64,000 nt of DNA from Bacillus pumilus (GTDB lineage: Bacteria; Bacillota; Bacilli; Bacillales; Bacillaceae), in NCBI RefSeq assembly GCF_900186955.1, contig NZ_LT906438.1, positions 3,534,001 to 3,598,000 of the forward strand, read 5' to 3'. Position numbers and translations under genes: made by a program. Below the pieces are notes generated by a model. The model saw only the letters and a program-made list of their open reading frames with translations, did no database searches and was not told the origin of the DNA. Shown in pieces: positions 1-11,953 of the stretch (position 1 is its first letter; each line of letters starts with the position of its first letter).

Positions 1-285
1 ATTTGGGGTGCCATGCAAAGTTTATCTGTCACGCTTTTGAGCACTGTTCTAAGTGACTGCTCCCAAACCCACCGAGGCAAAGTGATGGCTTTTTACAGCC
101 TTGCGTCCAATCTTGCCGTTATGCTTGGTTCCGCTCTTATGGGACCTGTCTATGTCCATTTCGGCTATCATACGGTAGGGCTTGTATGTGCTCTCGTTAC
201 GCTTGTTGGTTTTCTTATTAGCTTCGTCAGCTATAAACGTGAACGAACCTTACAGCAGAAACATAAAAACACATTTGAAACGTAA
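1..285 (+). CDS. ywfA: MFS efflux transporter, C-terminal part (YwfA-like)
   Basis: The reading frame is already open at the first base of the window, so this is the 3' end of a gene that begins outside it. The visible ~94 residues have two hydrophobic helices (around LASNLAVMLGSALMGPVYV and LVCALVTLVGFLISFV) and a basic tail, like the last helices of a DHA1-type major facilitator drug exporter. In B. subtilis the MFS gene ywfA lies just upstream of bacA, so the symbol rests on position plus fold. It does not resemble BacE as I remember that sequence. A terminator follows directly, so it is not co-transcribed with bacA. Confidence 0.6.
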   Translation: MWGAMQSLSVTLLSTVLSDCSQTHRGKVMAFYSLASNLAVMLGSALMGPVYVHFGYHTVGLVCALVTLVGFLISFVSYKRERTLQQKHKNTFET

Positions 286-295
286 GTTCAATTCA

Positions 296-323
296 CTGCA
301 CATCTAGGTATGTGCAGTTTTTT
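296..323 (+). terminator. Rho-independent terminator after the MFS gene
   Basis: CTGCACAT and ATGTGCAG form a perfect 8-bp stem around a 6-base loop, followed by six T residues. It separates the MFS gene from the bac operon. Confidence 0.9.
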
Positions 324-370
324 AGATCAATTTTTAATATCATCATAAAATACATTTTTTATAAATTTTG

Positions 371-400
371 TTGACAATTGCCAATTTTATTTTTTATAAT
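371..400 (+). promoter_or_regulatory. Sigma-A-type promoter of the bac operon
   Basis: A perfect -35 TTGACA and a perfect -10 TATAAT are separated by 18 bases in a very AT-rich stretch about 35 bases before bacA. AT-rich DNA of this kind is typical of AbrB/CodY/ScoC targets, which are known to control bacA in B. subtilis. I cannot point to a specific operator. Confidence 0.75.
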
Positions 401-434
401 CTAGTAAAAATTTGAAAAAGATTGGATGGTAAAC

Positions 435-2504
<2,070 letters not shown>

Positions 2505-2519
2505 AAAGGAGTGCTTTCA

Positions 2520-3941
2520 TTGAGTAAAAAAACCGTACTTGTCATTGCTGATCTGGGAGGATGCCCGCCCCATATGTTTTATGAAAGCGTGGCTGTATCG
2601 TATCATATCGTTTCTTATATCCCGAGACCTTTTGCTATTACAAAGGGACACGCTGAGCTAATCGAAAAATACTCTATTGCGGTCATCAAAGATCGAGATT
2701 ATTTTGACAAAAACCCTTCTTTTGAACACCCAGATTCGATTTACTGGGCACATGATGATTATCTAAAATCCGAGGAAGAGGTGGTGGACGACCTAGTTCG
2801 CGTCGCTTCCTTTTTCAAAGCGGATGCGATCACCACCAATAATGAATTATTCATTGCACCAATGGCAAAAGCCGCTGAGCGACTTGGGCTGCGCGGCGCT
2901 GGGGTAAAGGCGGCTGAATTAGCGCGTGATAAAAGCCAAATGAGGGCTGCATTCAACGCGGCTGGGGTCAAAGCAGTAAAAACTCAGCCTGTCACGACTT
3001 TAGCTGATTTTCAGCAAGCCATTGAACATATCGGTACACCGCTTATTTTAAAGCCTACATATTTAGCAAGCTCCATTGGCGTGACCCTTTTTCATGACCG
3101 ATCCGGCAGTGATGATCTCTTTTTAAACGTACAATCCTATTTGCAAACCATTCCCGTTCCAAACGCTGTGACGTATGAAGCACCGTTTGTCGCTGAAACG
3201 TACTTAGAGGGGGCTTACGAGGATTGGTATCAAGACGACGGCTATTCTGATTATGTCAGTGTAGAAGGATTAGTTGTTGAGGGTGAATATATCCCTTTTG
3301 TCATTCATGATAAGACCCCTCAAATCGGCTTTACAGAAACGGCTCATATCACTCCGTCGATCCTAGACAATGAAGCCCAGCAAATCATCATTGAGGCAGC
3401 GAGGAAAGCAAATGAAGGATTAGGTCTTGAAAACTGTGCCACTCATACAGAAATCAAGCTTATGAAACATCGAGAAACCGGACTGATCGAATCAGCAGCT
3501 AGATTTGCTGGCTGGAATATGATTCCGAATATCAAAAAGGTCTTTGGGGTGGATATGGCTAAGTTGCTGATTGATGTATTAGTCGATGGAAAAAAAGCTA
3601 ATTTGCCAAAAGAACTACTTTCTGGACATACGCATTATGTAGCAGACTGTCATTTATACCCTCAGCATTTCAAAGAGAACGGACACATTCCGCCTGAGGC
3701 CACACACATCACCATTGATCATGTGCATATTCCGCAGGACACTTTAGTTGGAGATACTGTCATCATCAGCGAATCTGTCCCACCTAAAGGAACATTTGTA
3801 GATCTATCTTTATTTGAAGCATTTAATGGCATCGTGTCTCTTGAATTAAAAGGGTCGTCTTCTCAGGAGGTTGCCGCCTCCATCCGTAACATTCAAAAGC
3901 AGGCAGCCATTCAGTTAATGGATGAATTAGTGAAGGGATAA
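2520..3941 (+). CDS. bacD: BacD, alanine-anticapsin ligase (ATP-grasp)
   Basis: BacD joins L-alanine to anticapsin using ATP, giving bacilysin. The ~473-residue ATP-grasp protein has the lysine-bearing LILKPTYLASSIGV segment (near residue 175) and the Mg/ATP segment THTEIKLM...ESAARFAGWN near residues 310-335. The N-terminus KKTVLVIADLGGCPPHMFY matches BacD. I choose the TTG start because AAAGGAG lies 8 bases upstream of it; the longer GTG option starts inside that ribosome site. The protein is 3-4 residues longer than I recall for B. subtilis. Confidence 0.94.
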   Translation: MSKKTVLVIADLGGCPPHMFYESVAVSYHIVSYIPRPFAITKGHAELIEKYSIAVIKDRDYFDKNPSFEHPDSIYWAHDDYLKSEEEVVDDLVRVASFFKADAITTNNELFIAPMAKAAERLGLRGAGVKAAELARDKSQMRAAFNAAGVKAVKTQPVTTLADFQQAIEHIGTPLILKPTYLASSIGVTLFHDRSGSDDLFLNVQSYLQTIPVPNAVTYEAPFVAETYLEGAYEDWYQDDGYSDYVSVEGLVVEGEYIPFVIHDKTPQIGFTETAHITPSILDNEAQQIIIEAARKANEGLGLENCATHTEIKLMKHRETGLIESAARFAGWNMIPNIKKVFGVDMAKLLIDVLVDGKKANLPKELLSGHTHYVADCHLYPQHFKENGHIPPEATHITIDHVHIPQDTLVGDTVIISESVPPKGTFVDLSLFEAFNGIVSLELKGSSSQEVAASIRNIQKQAAIQLMDELVKG

Positions 3942-3956
3942 GAAAGAGAGGATGTC

Positions 3957-5153
3957 GTGGTGAAGATCTTACCATCTAACATGATTGAACGGCTGCCAGA
4001 ACAAAAATTTGGAACCGTATTTGAGAAAATTGCGCATAAAACACAACACGGAGCGAACATTGTGAACCTTGGTCAGGGAAATCCTGATCTTCCTACTCCG
4101 GCGCACATTGTGAATGCCCTTCAAGAGGCAGCAGGCTCTTTGCAATTTCAGCAATATGCACCTTTTAGAGGCTTTGACTTTTTCAAGCAAGCCATTGCAG
4201 ATTTCTACAGAAAGGAATTCGGCATTGAGGTTGACCCGAAGAAGGAAATTGCCCTTTTCAATGGAGGAAAAACAGGGCTTTATGTGATGAGTCAGTGCCT
4301 GCTTGATCCAGGGAATATTGCCCTCGTCCCCGATCCGGGATACCCAGAATATCATTCAGGTATCTTGATGGCGGACGCAAAGCCACATTGCATCCAGCTT
4401 GAAAAGAAAAATGGCTATTTGCCGAATTTCTCTTCAATTGATCCAGACGTGTTAAAAAAGGCAAAGGTGCTTTTCTTAAATTATCCGAATAACCCAACTG
4501 GTGCTGTGGCGAATGAAGCTTTTTTTGAAGAGGCTGCAGAATTTGCGTCCGCTCACGATCTGCATGTGATTCATGATTTTGCTTATGGTTCCTTTCATTA
4601 TGAGCAAAAACCAGTGAGCTTTCTAAAGGCTCCTCTTGGGAAAAACGTAGGAGTGGAATTATATTCTTTATCCAAAACATTCAATATGGCAGGATGGAGA
4701 GTCGCTTTTGCTGTAGGCAATGAGGACATCATTCATGCCATTAACGCCTTCCAGGATCATGTGTTTGTCAGTATGTATGGTGGATTTCAACATGCCGCCA
4801 CCGTCGCTTTACAAAGTGATGACTGTCATATTCAATCATTGAAAGAAGTCTACATTGAACGAATGGCTTTCTTCATCAGTCAAGCCGAGAAGCAGCTTGG
4901 CTGGACCATTGAACGTCCAGCCGGCGCCTTTTATTTGTGGGCACCGATTCCTGATGATTTCGAGGATTCTCATGCATTTGCCGACTATTTACTCGAGCAT
5001 GCAGATGTCGTCGTGACGCCTGGGGGTGTGTTTGGAACACATGGAAGACATCATGTCCGCATCTCAATGGTGGCGCCAATTGAACAGCTTGCCCTTTTTA
5101 TCGATCGGCTGCATATACTGCCAATTCGTTTTCATCAAAAAACCCGCATATAG
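3957..5153 (+). CDS. bacF: BacF, PLP aminotransferase of bacilysin synthesis
   Basis: BacF is a class I/II aminotransferase that transaminates the tetrahydro-HPP intermediate to tetrahydrotyrosine. Evidence: the 398-residue fold-type I sequence, substrate motif NLGQGNPDLPTP at the N-terminus, NYPNNPTGAV, the PLP lysine in YSLSKTFNMAGWR (near residue 238), and HVRISM near the end. In B. subtilis bacE, the bacilysin efflux and self-protection gene, lies between bacD and bacF; here only 15 bases do. Two tandem GTG codons could start it; both lie after AGAGG. Its stop codon lies inside the terminator hairpin. Confidence 0.92.
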   Translation: MVKILPSNMIERLPEQKFGTVFEKIAHKTQHGANIVNLGQGNPDLPTPAHIVNALQEAAGSLQFQQYAPFRGFDFFKQAIADFYRKEFGIEVDPKKEIALFNGGKTGLYVMSQCLLDPGNIALVPDPGYPEYHSGILMADAKPHCIQLEKKNGYLPNFSSIDPDVLKKAKVLFLNYPNNPTGAVANEAFFEEAAEFASAHDLHVIHDFAYGSFHYEQKPVSFLKAPLGKNVGVELYSLSKTFNMAGWRVAFAVGNEDIIHAINAFQDHVFVSMYGGFQHAATVALQSDDCHIQSLKEVYIERMAFFISQAEKQLGWTIERPAGAFYLWAPIPDDFEDSHAFADYLLEHADVVVTPGGVFGTHGRHHVRISMVAPIEQLALFIDRLHILPIRFHQKTRI

Positions 5154-5162
5154 CGGGTTTTT
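5137..5162. terminator. Bidirectional terminator between bacF and bacG
   Basis: AACCCGC and GCGGGTT pair around a 5-base loop, with A-runs on the left and T-runs on the right, so it works for both convergent genes. The bacF stop codon lies in the loop region. Confidence 0.88.
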
Positions 5163-5167
5163 CATAT

Positions 5168-5959
5168 TTATATACTTTTCATCGAACCACCATCGACAGA
5201 TATTTGCTGTCCGGTGACATAGGAGGCTTCCTCTGATGCGATAAATGCCGCCAATGAAGCCATTTCACTCGCTGAACCTACTCTTTGCATCGGGATTCCT
5301 GACGCAACAGCCTGTACAGCTTCTTCCCGTGATAATGACTGCTCACGCATCATGTTTTCGATAAACTGTTCATATCGATCTGTAGCAATAAATCCTGGGT
5401 TTAAACAATTCACTGTGATCCCTGAGGGCGCAAGCTGTGTGGCTGCATTTTTACTAGCATTGATAATCGCTGCATTCATCATACTGTTCGTAAACATTTG
5501 ATCACCAGGTTCCTTCCAAAGGTTCCCGACAATTTGAATGATCCGGCCATATTCATGTCTTTTCATCATCGCTGCCGCACGTTTCATCATATCAATGTAC
5601 GCTAGGGCTTTCTGAGAAAATGCTGCCAGCATCTGCTCGCTTTCACAAGAATCAAAAGTATCTGGCTTCCCTCCTGGAATGTTATTAATCAACACATCCA
5701 GTCTGCCATACTCTTTATCTATTGCCGCAAAGGCCTCAGCTCGCACTCCTTCATGCGACATATCACCACAGAAAAGAGACACCGGCTCCTTTGTTTCTGC
5801 CATACGCTCAATATGCTGCCGCGCATCTTCTAGTAAGGATTGATTTCTAGAATTGATGATGACCTTTACATGGTCCTGGGCGGCAAGCTTTATGGCGATT
5901 GCCTTCCCAATCCCTGTACTTGCCCCTGTTACAAATGCAATTCTTTTAGACAAACTCAT
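5168..5959 (-). CDS. bacG: BacG, dihydro-HPP reductase (SDR)
   Basis: BacG (YwfH) reduces the BacB product dihydro-HPP to tetrahydro-HPP, the substrate of BacF. The 263-residue SDR has TGASTGIG at the N-terminus, VLINNIPGG instead of the usual NNAG, GNLWKEPG in the active-site region, and an end reading YVTGQQISVDGGSMKSI, nearly identical to what I recall of B. subtilis BacG. The ATG is placed 6 bases after AAAAGGG. In B. subtilis bacG follows bacF on the same strand; here it is inverted, so it needs its own promoter and is uncoupled from bacABCDF. Confidence 0.9.
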   Translation of the reverse strand: MSLSKRIAFVTGASTGIGKAIAIKLAAQDHVKVIINSRNQSLLEDARQHIERMAETKEPVSLFCGDMSHEGVRAEAFAAIDKEYGRLDVLINNIPGGKPDTFDSCESEQMLAAFSQKALAYIDMMKRAAAMMKRHEYGRIIQIVGNLWKEPGDQMFTNSMMNAAIINASKNAATQLAPSGITVNCLNPGFIATDRYEQFIENMMREQSLSREEAVQAVASGIPMQRVGSASEMASLAAFIASEEASYVTGQQISVDGGSMKSI

Positions 5960-6023
5960 CCACATCCCTTTTCTGCTTAACTTAGAAAAATACATAAAAT
6001 GACACTTACAGAATGTATTTCAA

Positions 6024-6054
6024 CAAAAAAAGACCTTTCTCCTGCGAAAGGCCT
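6024..6054 (-). terminator. Terminator of the sps operon
   Basis: On the minus strand, GGCCTTTC and GAAAGGTC pair (one G-T) around a GCAGGA loop, followed by seven T residues just past spsL. Confidence 0.85.
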
Positions 6055-6061
6055 TTGTTCT

Positions 6062-6517
6062 TTATTTAAATGTCGTTTCCCAATCAAATCCGATTGTCTC
6101 GTCATTCCAAGCGATTCTCTTTTCATCTGGGTTTTTCGGGTCATAGGATTCTGTCGTGAAATAGACAATTTGCAGCGGCGTCTCGCCTAGTACCCGGTAG
6201 CCATGTGCGACACCCTTTGGGATGAGGAGGAGCATTGGATTGTCTTCCCCCATATAATACACATCGGTTTGACCCTTTGTAGGAGAGTCCTCACGCAAAT
6301 CGTATAAAACGACCTGAGCATGACCTGCTGGGAAAAACCAAACGTCATCTTGCTTTTCATGATAATGAAAGGCTTTGATCACACCTGGAAAGCTTTTCGA
6401 CCACGATGCCTGCCCAAAACGTTGCAGCATCGGCTCATCATCTCGAATGAGCTCTGCAAAAAAGCCGCGATCATCACAATGTTTCATGAGTTTTTTCGTT
6501 TGTACACCATCAATCAT
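6062..6517 (-). CDS. spsL: SpsL, dTDP-4-dehydrorhamnose 3,5-epimerase-like
   Basis: Last gene of the spore polysaccharide operon. The ~151-residue RmlC-type cupin has the substrate stretch SWSKSFPGVIKAFHYHEKQDD and PKGVAHGYRVLG near the C-terminal half. RmlC epimerises C3 and C5 of dTDP-4-keto-6-deoxyglucose. The ATG chosen overlaps the end of spsK by 8 bases and has GAAGGGAG upstream; longer in-frame starts would lie deep inside spsK. With SpsI, SpsJ and SpsK it completes dTDP-L-rhamnose synthesis. Confidence 0.88.
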   Translation of the reverse strand: MIDGVQTKKLMKHCDDRGFFAELIRDDEPMLQRFGQASWSKSFPGVIKAFHYHEKQDDVWFFPAGHAQVVLYDLREDSPTKGQTDVYYMGEDNPMLLLIPKGVAHGYRVLGETPLQIVYFTTESYDPKNPDEKRIAWNDETIGFDWETTFK

Positions 6518-7364
6518 GCTGATGCCATCTCCCTTCTTTCTGCAAAAATTCGTGAAGCGCATCCTTCCAATGTCTCGGCTTCCAGCCTGTGGCTTCAATC
6601 GCTTGAAGGTCTAACACAGAATAGGCTGGACGAGGTGTTTGGAAGCCGTACTCTTCTGTGGAAATTGGCTCAATGGTCGTAGACAGGCCGCTTTTTGTCA
6701 CAATTTCTGACGCAAAGTCAAACCAGGAACAGCTTTCTCGGTTACTGACATGATAAATTCCTGCCTGTTGATCAAATAAATGAATGATGGCCTCTGCGAC
6801 ATCTTTTGTATAAGTAGGTGAGCCTATTTGGTCATTCACGATGCGCAAATGATCCTTTGTTTCTGCGAGCCGTAGGATGGTATTCACAAAATTATGTCCC
6901 TCATGTCCGTATAGCCACGATGTACGGATAATTTTCACTTCGTCTGATACAAGATGAAGCAATTCCTCACCAAGCTTTTTACTTTTTCCATAAATGGTGT
7001 GAGGATCTGGCTGTGCATCGACTTGGTAAGGCGTGTCTGCTTGCCCGTCAAACACATAATCTGTACTGACATGTAGCACATCAGCCCCTATGTTCTTAGC
7101 CTCCAGCGCTGTATAGTAGGCGCCAATGCCATTAACAAGATACGCCTTTTCCGTTTCTGTTTCACACTGATCTACAGAGGTATATGCTGCTGCACTGACA
7201 ACAATATTAGGGCGAAAGTGTCTCATCGCGTGTCTGACTGCTTGCTGGTCTGCGATATTGAGCATGCTCCTCGTTAAGGCAATGACGGTGATGTCTTTCT
7301 CCTTGAGCTGTCTGCTCAATTCTTTCCCTAGTTGCCCGCCTGCACCGGTGATTAAAACTTTCAT
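6510..7364 (-). CDS. spsK: SpsK, dTDP-4-dehydrorhamnose reductase
   Basis: RmlD-family SDR of 284 residues that reduces dTDP-4-keto-L-rhamnose to dTDP-L-rhamnose. It has the nucleotide motif ITGAGGQLGKEL at the N-terminus, VSTDYVFDG, and the catalytic YGKSKKLGEE (Tyr-x3-Lys) near residue 130, then RTSWLYG. It lies 3 bases after spsJ and overlaps spsL, so it belongs to one transcript with the other sps genes. Confidence 0.92.
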   Translation of the reverse strand: MKVLITGAGGQLGKELSRQLKEKDITVIALTRSMLNIADQQAVRHAMRHFRPNIVVSAAAYTSVDQCETETEKAYLVNGIGAYYTALEAKNIGADVLHVSTDYVFDGQADTPYQVDAQPDPHTIYGKSKKLGEELLHLVSDEVKIIRTSWLYGHEGHNFVNTILRLAETKDHLRIVNDQIGSPTYTKDVAEAIIHLFDQQAGIYHVSNRESCSWFDFASEIVTKSGLSTTIEPISTEEYGFQTPRPAYSVLDLQAIEATGWKPRHWKDALHEFLQKEGRWHQHD

Positions 7365-7367
7365 CCG

Positions 7368-8333
7368 TCACCCTTCTTCGCTCTGATCATATTTGGCATG
7401 ATACCAATTGATCGTTTTTTCAATACCTGCTTCAAATGATGTCTCCTGCGTCCAGCCAAGCTCCCGTTTTAGCTTACTGGCGTCAATCGCATACCGTCTG
7501 TCATGTCCTTTACGGTCTTCAACAAACGCAATACGGTCATGACTGATCCCGAGCTGCGTCAGAATGGTTTTGGTCAAATCGAGATTCGTTTTCTCGTTGC
7601 CGCCGCCAATATTGTACACTTGCCCAGCTGTTCCGTTTTCAAGGACCTGCTTTACAGCTCTCGCATGATCCTCTACATACAGCCAATCGCGAATCTGCTG
7701 GCCGTCCCCATAAATCGGGATCTTTTCTCCATTGATTGCTTTTCTAATAATCGTCGGTATTAATTTCTCTTCATGCTGATGCGGTCCATAGTTGTTGCTA
7801 CATCTTGTGATCATTGCAGGTAATTGGTGAGTGTGGATATAAGATTTTACAAGCAGGTCTGAGCTTGCCTTGCTTGCTGAATAAGGATTATTCGGTGAAA
7901 GTGGTGTTTGTTCTGTGAAAGCAGGATCATTCAGTTCCAAATCTCCATATACTTCGTCTGTTGAAATATGAATAAGTTTTTTCGCCTTTCCTTTTAAGAC
8001 CGCTTCAAGCATACGGTACGTTCCGAGGACATTTGTTTGAATAAAAGGCTCTGCCGATTCAATACTGCGATCAACATGGGATTCCGCTGCAAAATGAATG
8101 ATGGCATCATAGACTTCATCAAACGCTTGATCTAGCTCATGTTGAAGAGCGATATCCCCTTGAATAAAACGAAAATGAGACAGCTTTAATAATTCCTCCA
8201 TCTCCTCTGGATGACTGGCATATGTTAACTTGTCAAAAACAGTGAGCCGGACATCTGTTTCCTGAAGCAACAGCTTCACAAAATTCAGTCCAATAAATCC
8301 AGCTCCGCCTGTAATTAAATAAGACTTCGTCAT
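7368..8333 (-). CDS. spsJ: SpsJ, dTDP-glucose 4,6-dehydratase
   Basis: RmlB-type extended SDR, 321 residues, converting dTDP-glucose to dTDP-4-keto-6-deoxyglucose. Visible motifs: [12 protein letters not shown] for [24 protein letters not shown] with the catalytic Asp/Glu pair, and [13 protein letters not shown] (Tyr-x3-Lys), then [11 protein letters not shown]. It overlaps spsI by four bases (ATGA), which indicates coupled translation. Confidence 0.94.
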   Translation of the reverse strand: MTKSYLITGGAGFIGLNFVKLLLQETDVRLTVFDKLTYASHPEEMEELLKLSHFRFIQGDIALQHELDQAFDEVYDAIIHFAAESHVDRSIESAEPFIQTNVLGTYRMLEAVLKGKAKKLIHISTDEVYGDLELNDPAFTEQTPLSPNNPYSASKASSDLLVKSYIHTHQLPAMITRCSNNYGPHQHEEKLIPTIIRKAINGEKIPIYGDGQQIRDWLYVEDHARAVKQVLENGTAGQVYNIGGGNEKTNLDLTKTILTQLGISHDRIAFVEDRKGHDRRYAIDASKLKRELGWTQETSFEAGIEKTINWYHAKYDQSEEG

Positions 8334-9070
8334 TCGTATCCCTCTTTTTTCTTCATCGTTTCAAACATTTTCGTCGATGCTTGGTGGAGAGATTCATGTG
8401 TTCCTGCATCAATCCACCACCCTTTTAACATATCATAGGTCAGCTGGCTATTTGAGATATAGAGATTGTTTACATCTGTAATCTCTAATTCGCCTCGATC
8501 TGACGGCGAGATTTTCTCAATATATTGAAAGACTTCTTGATCATAAAAATAGATACCCGTGACGCAGTAGGATGAACGCGGATGCTCCGGCTTCTCCTCA
8601 ATTGATAAAATTCGGTGGTGGGCGGCATCAATTTCTGCAATACCAAACCGCTTTGGATCTGCCACTTCTTTCAACAGAACCTTCGCTCCGCTTTCTTGCT
8701 GCTGAAAGGCTTCAACAAAAGGGGTTAGCGAATCCTCAAATACATTATCACCAAGCATTAGCACAAACTTTTCCCCTTCTACAAAGGGCTTTGCGTAGGA
8801 TAAGCCGTCCGAAATTCCAGAAGCTTCAGGCTGGACCTGATACACAATGTTCATCCCTAGTTCCTGATCGCCTTCAAGTAGCTTTTGAAACAGCGGGATT
8901 TGTTCTGCTTGTGATATGACCATTACATCCAATATTCCCGCTTCTTTCAATTTGAACAATGACCAATAAATCATCGGATATGGGCCAACCGGCAATAAAT
9001 GCTTATTGAAAATCTTTGTTAAAGGTGCCAGTCGTGATCCCTTTCCTCCTGCTAAAATAACTCCCTTCAC
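8330..9070 (-). CDS. spsI: SpsI, glucose-1-phosphate thymidylyltransferase
   Basis: RmlA-family nucleotidyltransferase of 246 residues that makes dTDP-glucose from dTTP and glucose-1-phosphate. It starts with the signature [17 protein letters not shown] and has [10 protein letters not shown] near residue 105, [10 protein letters not shown], and the C-terminal [12 protein letters not shown]. It follows spsG by two bases. It begins the dTDP-rhamnose half of the sps pathway. Confidence 0.93.
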   Translation of the reverse strand: MKGVILAGGKGSRLAPLTKIFNKHLLPVGPYPMIYWSLFKLKEAGILDVMVISQAEQIPLFQKLLEGDQELGMNIVYQVQPEASGISDGLSYAKPFVEGEKFVLMLGDNVFEDSLTPFVEAFQQQESGAKVLLKEVADPKRFGIAEIDAAHHRILSIEEKPEHPRSSYCVTGIYFYDQEVFQYIEKISPSDRGELEITDVNNLYISNSQLTYDMLKGWWIDAGTHESLHQASTKMFETMKKKEGYE

Positions 9071-9072
9071 AT

Positions 9073-10101
9073 CTACACATCCTTATGTTCTTTTTGGTGA
9101 TGATTCATGAGGTGTATAAGAATGTTTTTCACTCGTTCGGTTCCTTTTCCATCAATGAGTGACCGTCCATTGAGATGGATGCTCCTGCGGAGAAAGTAGC
9201 TGCCGGATAGTCTGCGAGTAGCACGCCATATATCCTTTTCATCCACAAGGCGACCTAATCCAAGATGGTGACAGGCTCCCTTTTGTGCAAAACGAGTGGC
9301 TGTTACTGCTTGGTGGTCTACTTGCGAAAGGACAATGCTGGGCACTCCGATACAAACGGCCTCATATAACGTCATCCCGCCAGCAACAATCGCTAGATCG
9401 GCTTCTGCAAGACGGGCAGGTAATTGATCCGTATGACGAATGAATTGAATATGTGCAGCCTCGATTTCTTCTTCGATGCGAGAGGCTTTTCCTGTAACCG
9501 CTAGAATGTGTAAATGGCAAGCTTCGAGAAGTGCTGATACAGCCTTTGTTAATAATTCGCTTGGATCACTGCCTCCAAGGCTGATCACCACCTTCTTACA
9601 TTCTTTGCGAACCTCATATGTGTCTTTTAATTTGCTGATCTCGTGATCTAACAATAAATAAGGTGTTCCATAAAAGTAGTCCGTTCCATTTACTTGCAGG
9701 TGTTTTTCATCCAGTCCACCATAAATGCCGTTTACGACAGCATCAGCAAGCTGGCAAGCTTCTGTTCTTTCTTCTTCAAATAAGACCAGTTTTGCATTTC
9801 TGGAGGACGCTTTGATCGATCGAAGGAACTGAAGGTCACAATCAAGGACATCGATTAGCAGAAGATTAGGATTTAGCTCTTTTATGTCCTGCTCCATTTG
9901 AAGGAATACGTTTGATTCCTGCACCAAATGAACGTGCCATGCTGGATGCGAGAGCATTTCTACACAAATCTGTTCATTTGTATAAAAATATAAGTCGTTT
10001 CCTTCTTGAATCAGTTCCTTTGCCAGCCGTTTCATTCTAACGACATGCCCCATCCCTCTTAAAAAACCACCGTACACAACAATCATGATTTTTTTATTCA
10101 T
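9073..10101 (-). CDS. spsG: SpsG, PseG/MurG-like sugar-nucleotide hydrolase or transferase
   Basis: A 342-residue GT-B-like protein related to PseG, which removes UDP from an activated amino sugar during nonulosonic (pseudaminic/legionaminic) acid synthesis. The N-terminus [20 protein letters not shown] fits the PseG glycine/histidine loop, and the C-terminal half has [11 protein letters not shown] and [20 protein letters not shown], the nucleotide-binding face. Its start overlaps the spsF stop (ATGA). The exact substrate in spores is not established from sequence. Confidence 0.87.
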   Translation of the reverse strand: MNKKIMIVVYGGFLRGMGHVVRMKRLAKELIQEGNDLYFYTNEQICVEMLSHPAWHVHLVQESNVFLQMEQDIKELNPNLLLIDVLDCDLQFLRSIKASSRNAKLVLFEEERTEACQLADAVVNGIYGGLDEKHLQVNGTDYFYGTPYLLLDHEISKLKDTYEVRKECKKVVISLGGSDPSELLTKAVSALLEACHLHILAVTGKASRIEEEIEAAHIQFIRHTDQLPARLAEADLAIVAGGMTLYEAVCIGVPSIVLSQVDHQAVTATRFAQKGACHHLGLGRLVDEKDIWRATRRLSGSYFLRRSIHLNGRSLIDGKGTERVKNILIHLMNHHQKEHKDV

Positions 10102-10838
10102 TCAGCATCCTTCTGTCTCACAAATTGATTCAACCGAACAATATTAGGGTCTTGTTCACAAATGACGATAAGCTCAGCCGTAGGCACAGTAATAGATCCA
10201 CCGGCTTTCTCAAGTAAACGGGTAGCAAATACATAATCTTCTTCTGTATCAATCGTGAATCGATAAGCAGGATATGCGAGTTCTTTGGGCGGTGTGAATA
10301 ATTGCAGTTGAAATCGATCAGGATGCTTTCGGATATACAGCGTGACATGCTCACGCTCCGGCTGCGTAAGGGGAAAATTGTCGATTTCACGTAAAATGGA
10401 TGCGTCGATCATTTCCCCGGAAATACCGAGTGGCGTTCCAGTCGTATACGTATAATCAGCCTTCTTCCGTCTATGTTCTTCAAGCATTTTCGACAAAAGC
10501 GCCGGATCTATAAATGGATTATCTCCCGTTAAACGTACAATGGTTTGTGGTTCAAAATGTTGAGCTATCTTTGCGAATCGCTGCAATACATCCATCTCAC
10601 TGCCACGAAATACCTTATAGCCCTTTGATAAACAATAATGAGCCAATAGATCATCTTCTGCTTCGACTGTTGTGGCGATCATGAGGTTCTGCGTTTTGTG
10701 ATTGTAATGATCTGATTGCTTTACCCGTTCAACGATGAAATCGATCAATGCCATACCTCCGATCGGCTTCATCACCTTTTTTGGCAGTCTTGTTGAGCCC
10801 ATTCTAGCCTGTATGACAAAGAGCACATCATTGATCAT
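10098..10838 (-). CDS. spsF: SpsF, CMP-nonulosonate cytidylyltransferase-like
   Basis: NeuA/SpsF-type cytidylyltransferase, ~246 residues. The N-terminus FVIQARMGSTRLPKKVMKPIGG contains the nucleotide loop, followed by RGSEMDVLQRF and RLTGDNPFIDP. The family activates acidic sugars as CMP derivatives. The ATG has AGGAG 7 bases upstream and overlaps the end of spsE by 11 bases; a longer reading frame would extend into spsE. With SpsE it implies a sialic-acid-like residue on the spore surface. Confidence 0.88.
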   Translation of the reverse strand: MINDVLFVIQARMGSTRLPKKVMKPIGGMALIDFIVERVKQSDHYNHKTQNLMIATTVEAEDDLLAHYCLSKGYKVFRGSEMDVLQRFAKIAQHFEPQTIVRLTGDNPFIDPALLSKMLEEHRRKKADYTYTTGTPLGISGEMIDASILREIDNFPLTQPEREHVTLYIRKHPDRFQLQLFTPPKELAYPAYRFTIDTEEDYVFATRLLEKAGGSITVPTAELIVICEQDPNIVRLNQFVRQKDAE

Positions 10839-11952
10839 TTGTAGACTCCTGCATGAGCACATCTTTCCACGAAACCCCTGTATGGGCTGGAATGTCTCTG
10901 ACAGCCTTGACGCCAAGTAAAATCTCCATGTACCGCGGATGCAGACCTTGGCTTTTTTTTCCTGGACGTAATACGGCTAGATTTTCTTCGGTCAATGTCT
11001 CGCCCTTTGCAATCCCTTTTGTCGTAAAAATCCCTCGATACGCAAATTCACGAATCTGCCCTTCAATGGCTGTTGTCGTTTTAAAAGAACTGCCAAGGAG
11101 CTCCTCTGACACAGAATGAGCGTCTGTTTCTGATTGATTTCGGTCCTTTTCTGCCGCTCGAATATGCTGAACCATTTCCTTTAATTCTCCGGGATTGAGC
11201 GCAAAGGAATGATCGGCGCCAGGCAGCGTCTTATCTATCGTAAAATGCTTTTCAATCATGGCTGCCCCAAGCTTCACAGCAGCAACAGGGGCTTCAGTAG
11301 GATGCTCACTATGATCGGAAAAGCCGATGACTGCCTCAGGAAAAGCGGCGGCTAAGGTTTGGAGCACACGAAGATTCGTATAAGCTCTAGGTGCTGGATA
11401 CTTTGCGACGCAATGCATGATGGCGACCTGATCGTTTTGCACGCTTGTAACCGCCTCATATGCTTCATGAACATCTGCAATAGTGGCCCCGGCTGTTGAG
11501 AAAATGATGGGCTTTTGAAAAGAAGCTGTGTGACGCAAAAGAGGCAAATGATTGATTTCATAGGATGCCAGTTTGAAAGCTGGTGGATCGGTTTGATTTA
11601 ATAAATCCGCAGATTCTTCGTCACACACTGTGCTTAAAAATATTAGCCCTTTTTCCTCACAGCGGGTTAATAACACCGGCAGCCATTCTGGCGGCAGCTC
11701 CATTTGTTCGACTAAGGAAAAAATGGACACCTCTTCTCCCTTGGCTGTTTCGTATAAACCCGGTTCCTTTTGATACATCCGATCAGCTTGGAACATTTGA
11801 AACTTCACTGCATCGGCACCTGCTTCTTTTGCCACATCAATTAAAGCAAGCGCCTGATCCAGCTTTCCATCATGGTTAATGCCTGCCTCTGCAATGATAA
11901 AGACAGGCGCGCCATCCCCCACTTTGCGATCTCCAATGTAGAAATGCGCCAT
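10828..11952 (-). CDS. spsE: SpsE, NeuB-type nonulosonic acid synthase
   Basis: Condenses phosphoenolpyruvate with a hexosamine-derived sugar to a nine-carbon acid sugar. The ~374-residue protein has an N-terminal NeuB barrel (IAEAGINHDGKLDQAL, DAVKFQMFQADRMY, ISTAGATI region, IGFSDHSEHP, EKHFTIDK, PGADHSFAL) and a C-terminal antifreeze/SAF domain (RGIFTTKGIAKGETLTEENL). The ATG sits 8 bases after AAAGGAGAG and one base after the spsD stop; the longer open frame upstream lies within spsD and is rejected. Confidence 0.92.
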   Translation of the reverse strand: MAHFYIGDRKVGDGAPVFIIAEAGINHDGKLDQALALIDVAKEAGADAVKFQMFQADRMYQKEPGLYETAKGEEVSIFSLVEQMELPPEWLPVLLTRCEEKGLIFLSTVCDEESADLLNQTDPPAFKLASYEINHLPLLRHTASFQKPIIFSTAGATIADVHEAYEAVTSVQNDQVAIMHCVAKYPAPRAYTNLRVLQTLAAAFPEAVIGFSDHSEHPTEAPVAAVKLGAAMIEKHFTIDKTLPGADHSFALNPGELKEMVQHIRAAEKDRNQSETDAHSVSEELLGSSFKTTTAIEGQIREFAYRGIFTTKGIAKGETLTEENLAVLRPGKKSQGLHPRYMEILLGVKAVRDIPAHTGVSWKDVLMQESTNDQ

Positions 11953-11953
11953 C

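Noticed and set aside
1..285. Could the partial MFS gene be a relocated bacE?
   Set aside because: Its last residues do not resemble the BacE C-terminus I remember, and its position matches ywfA; kept as ywfA-like.
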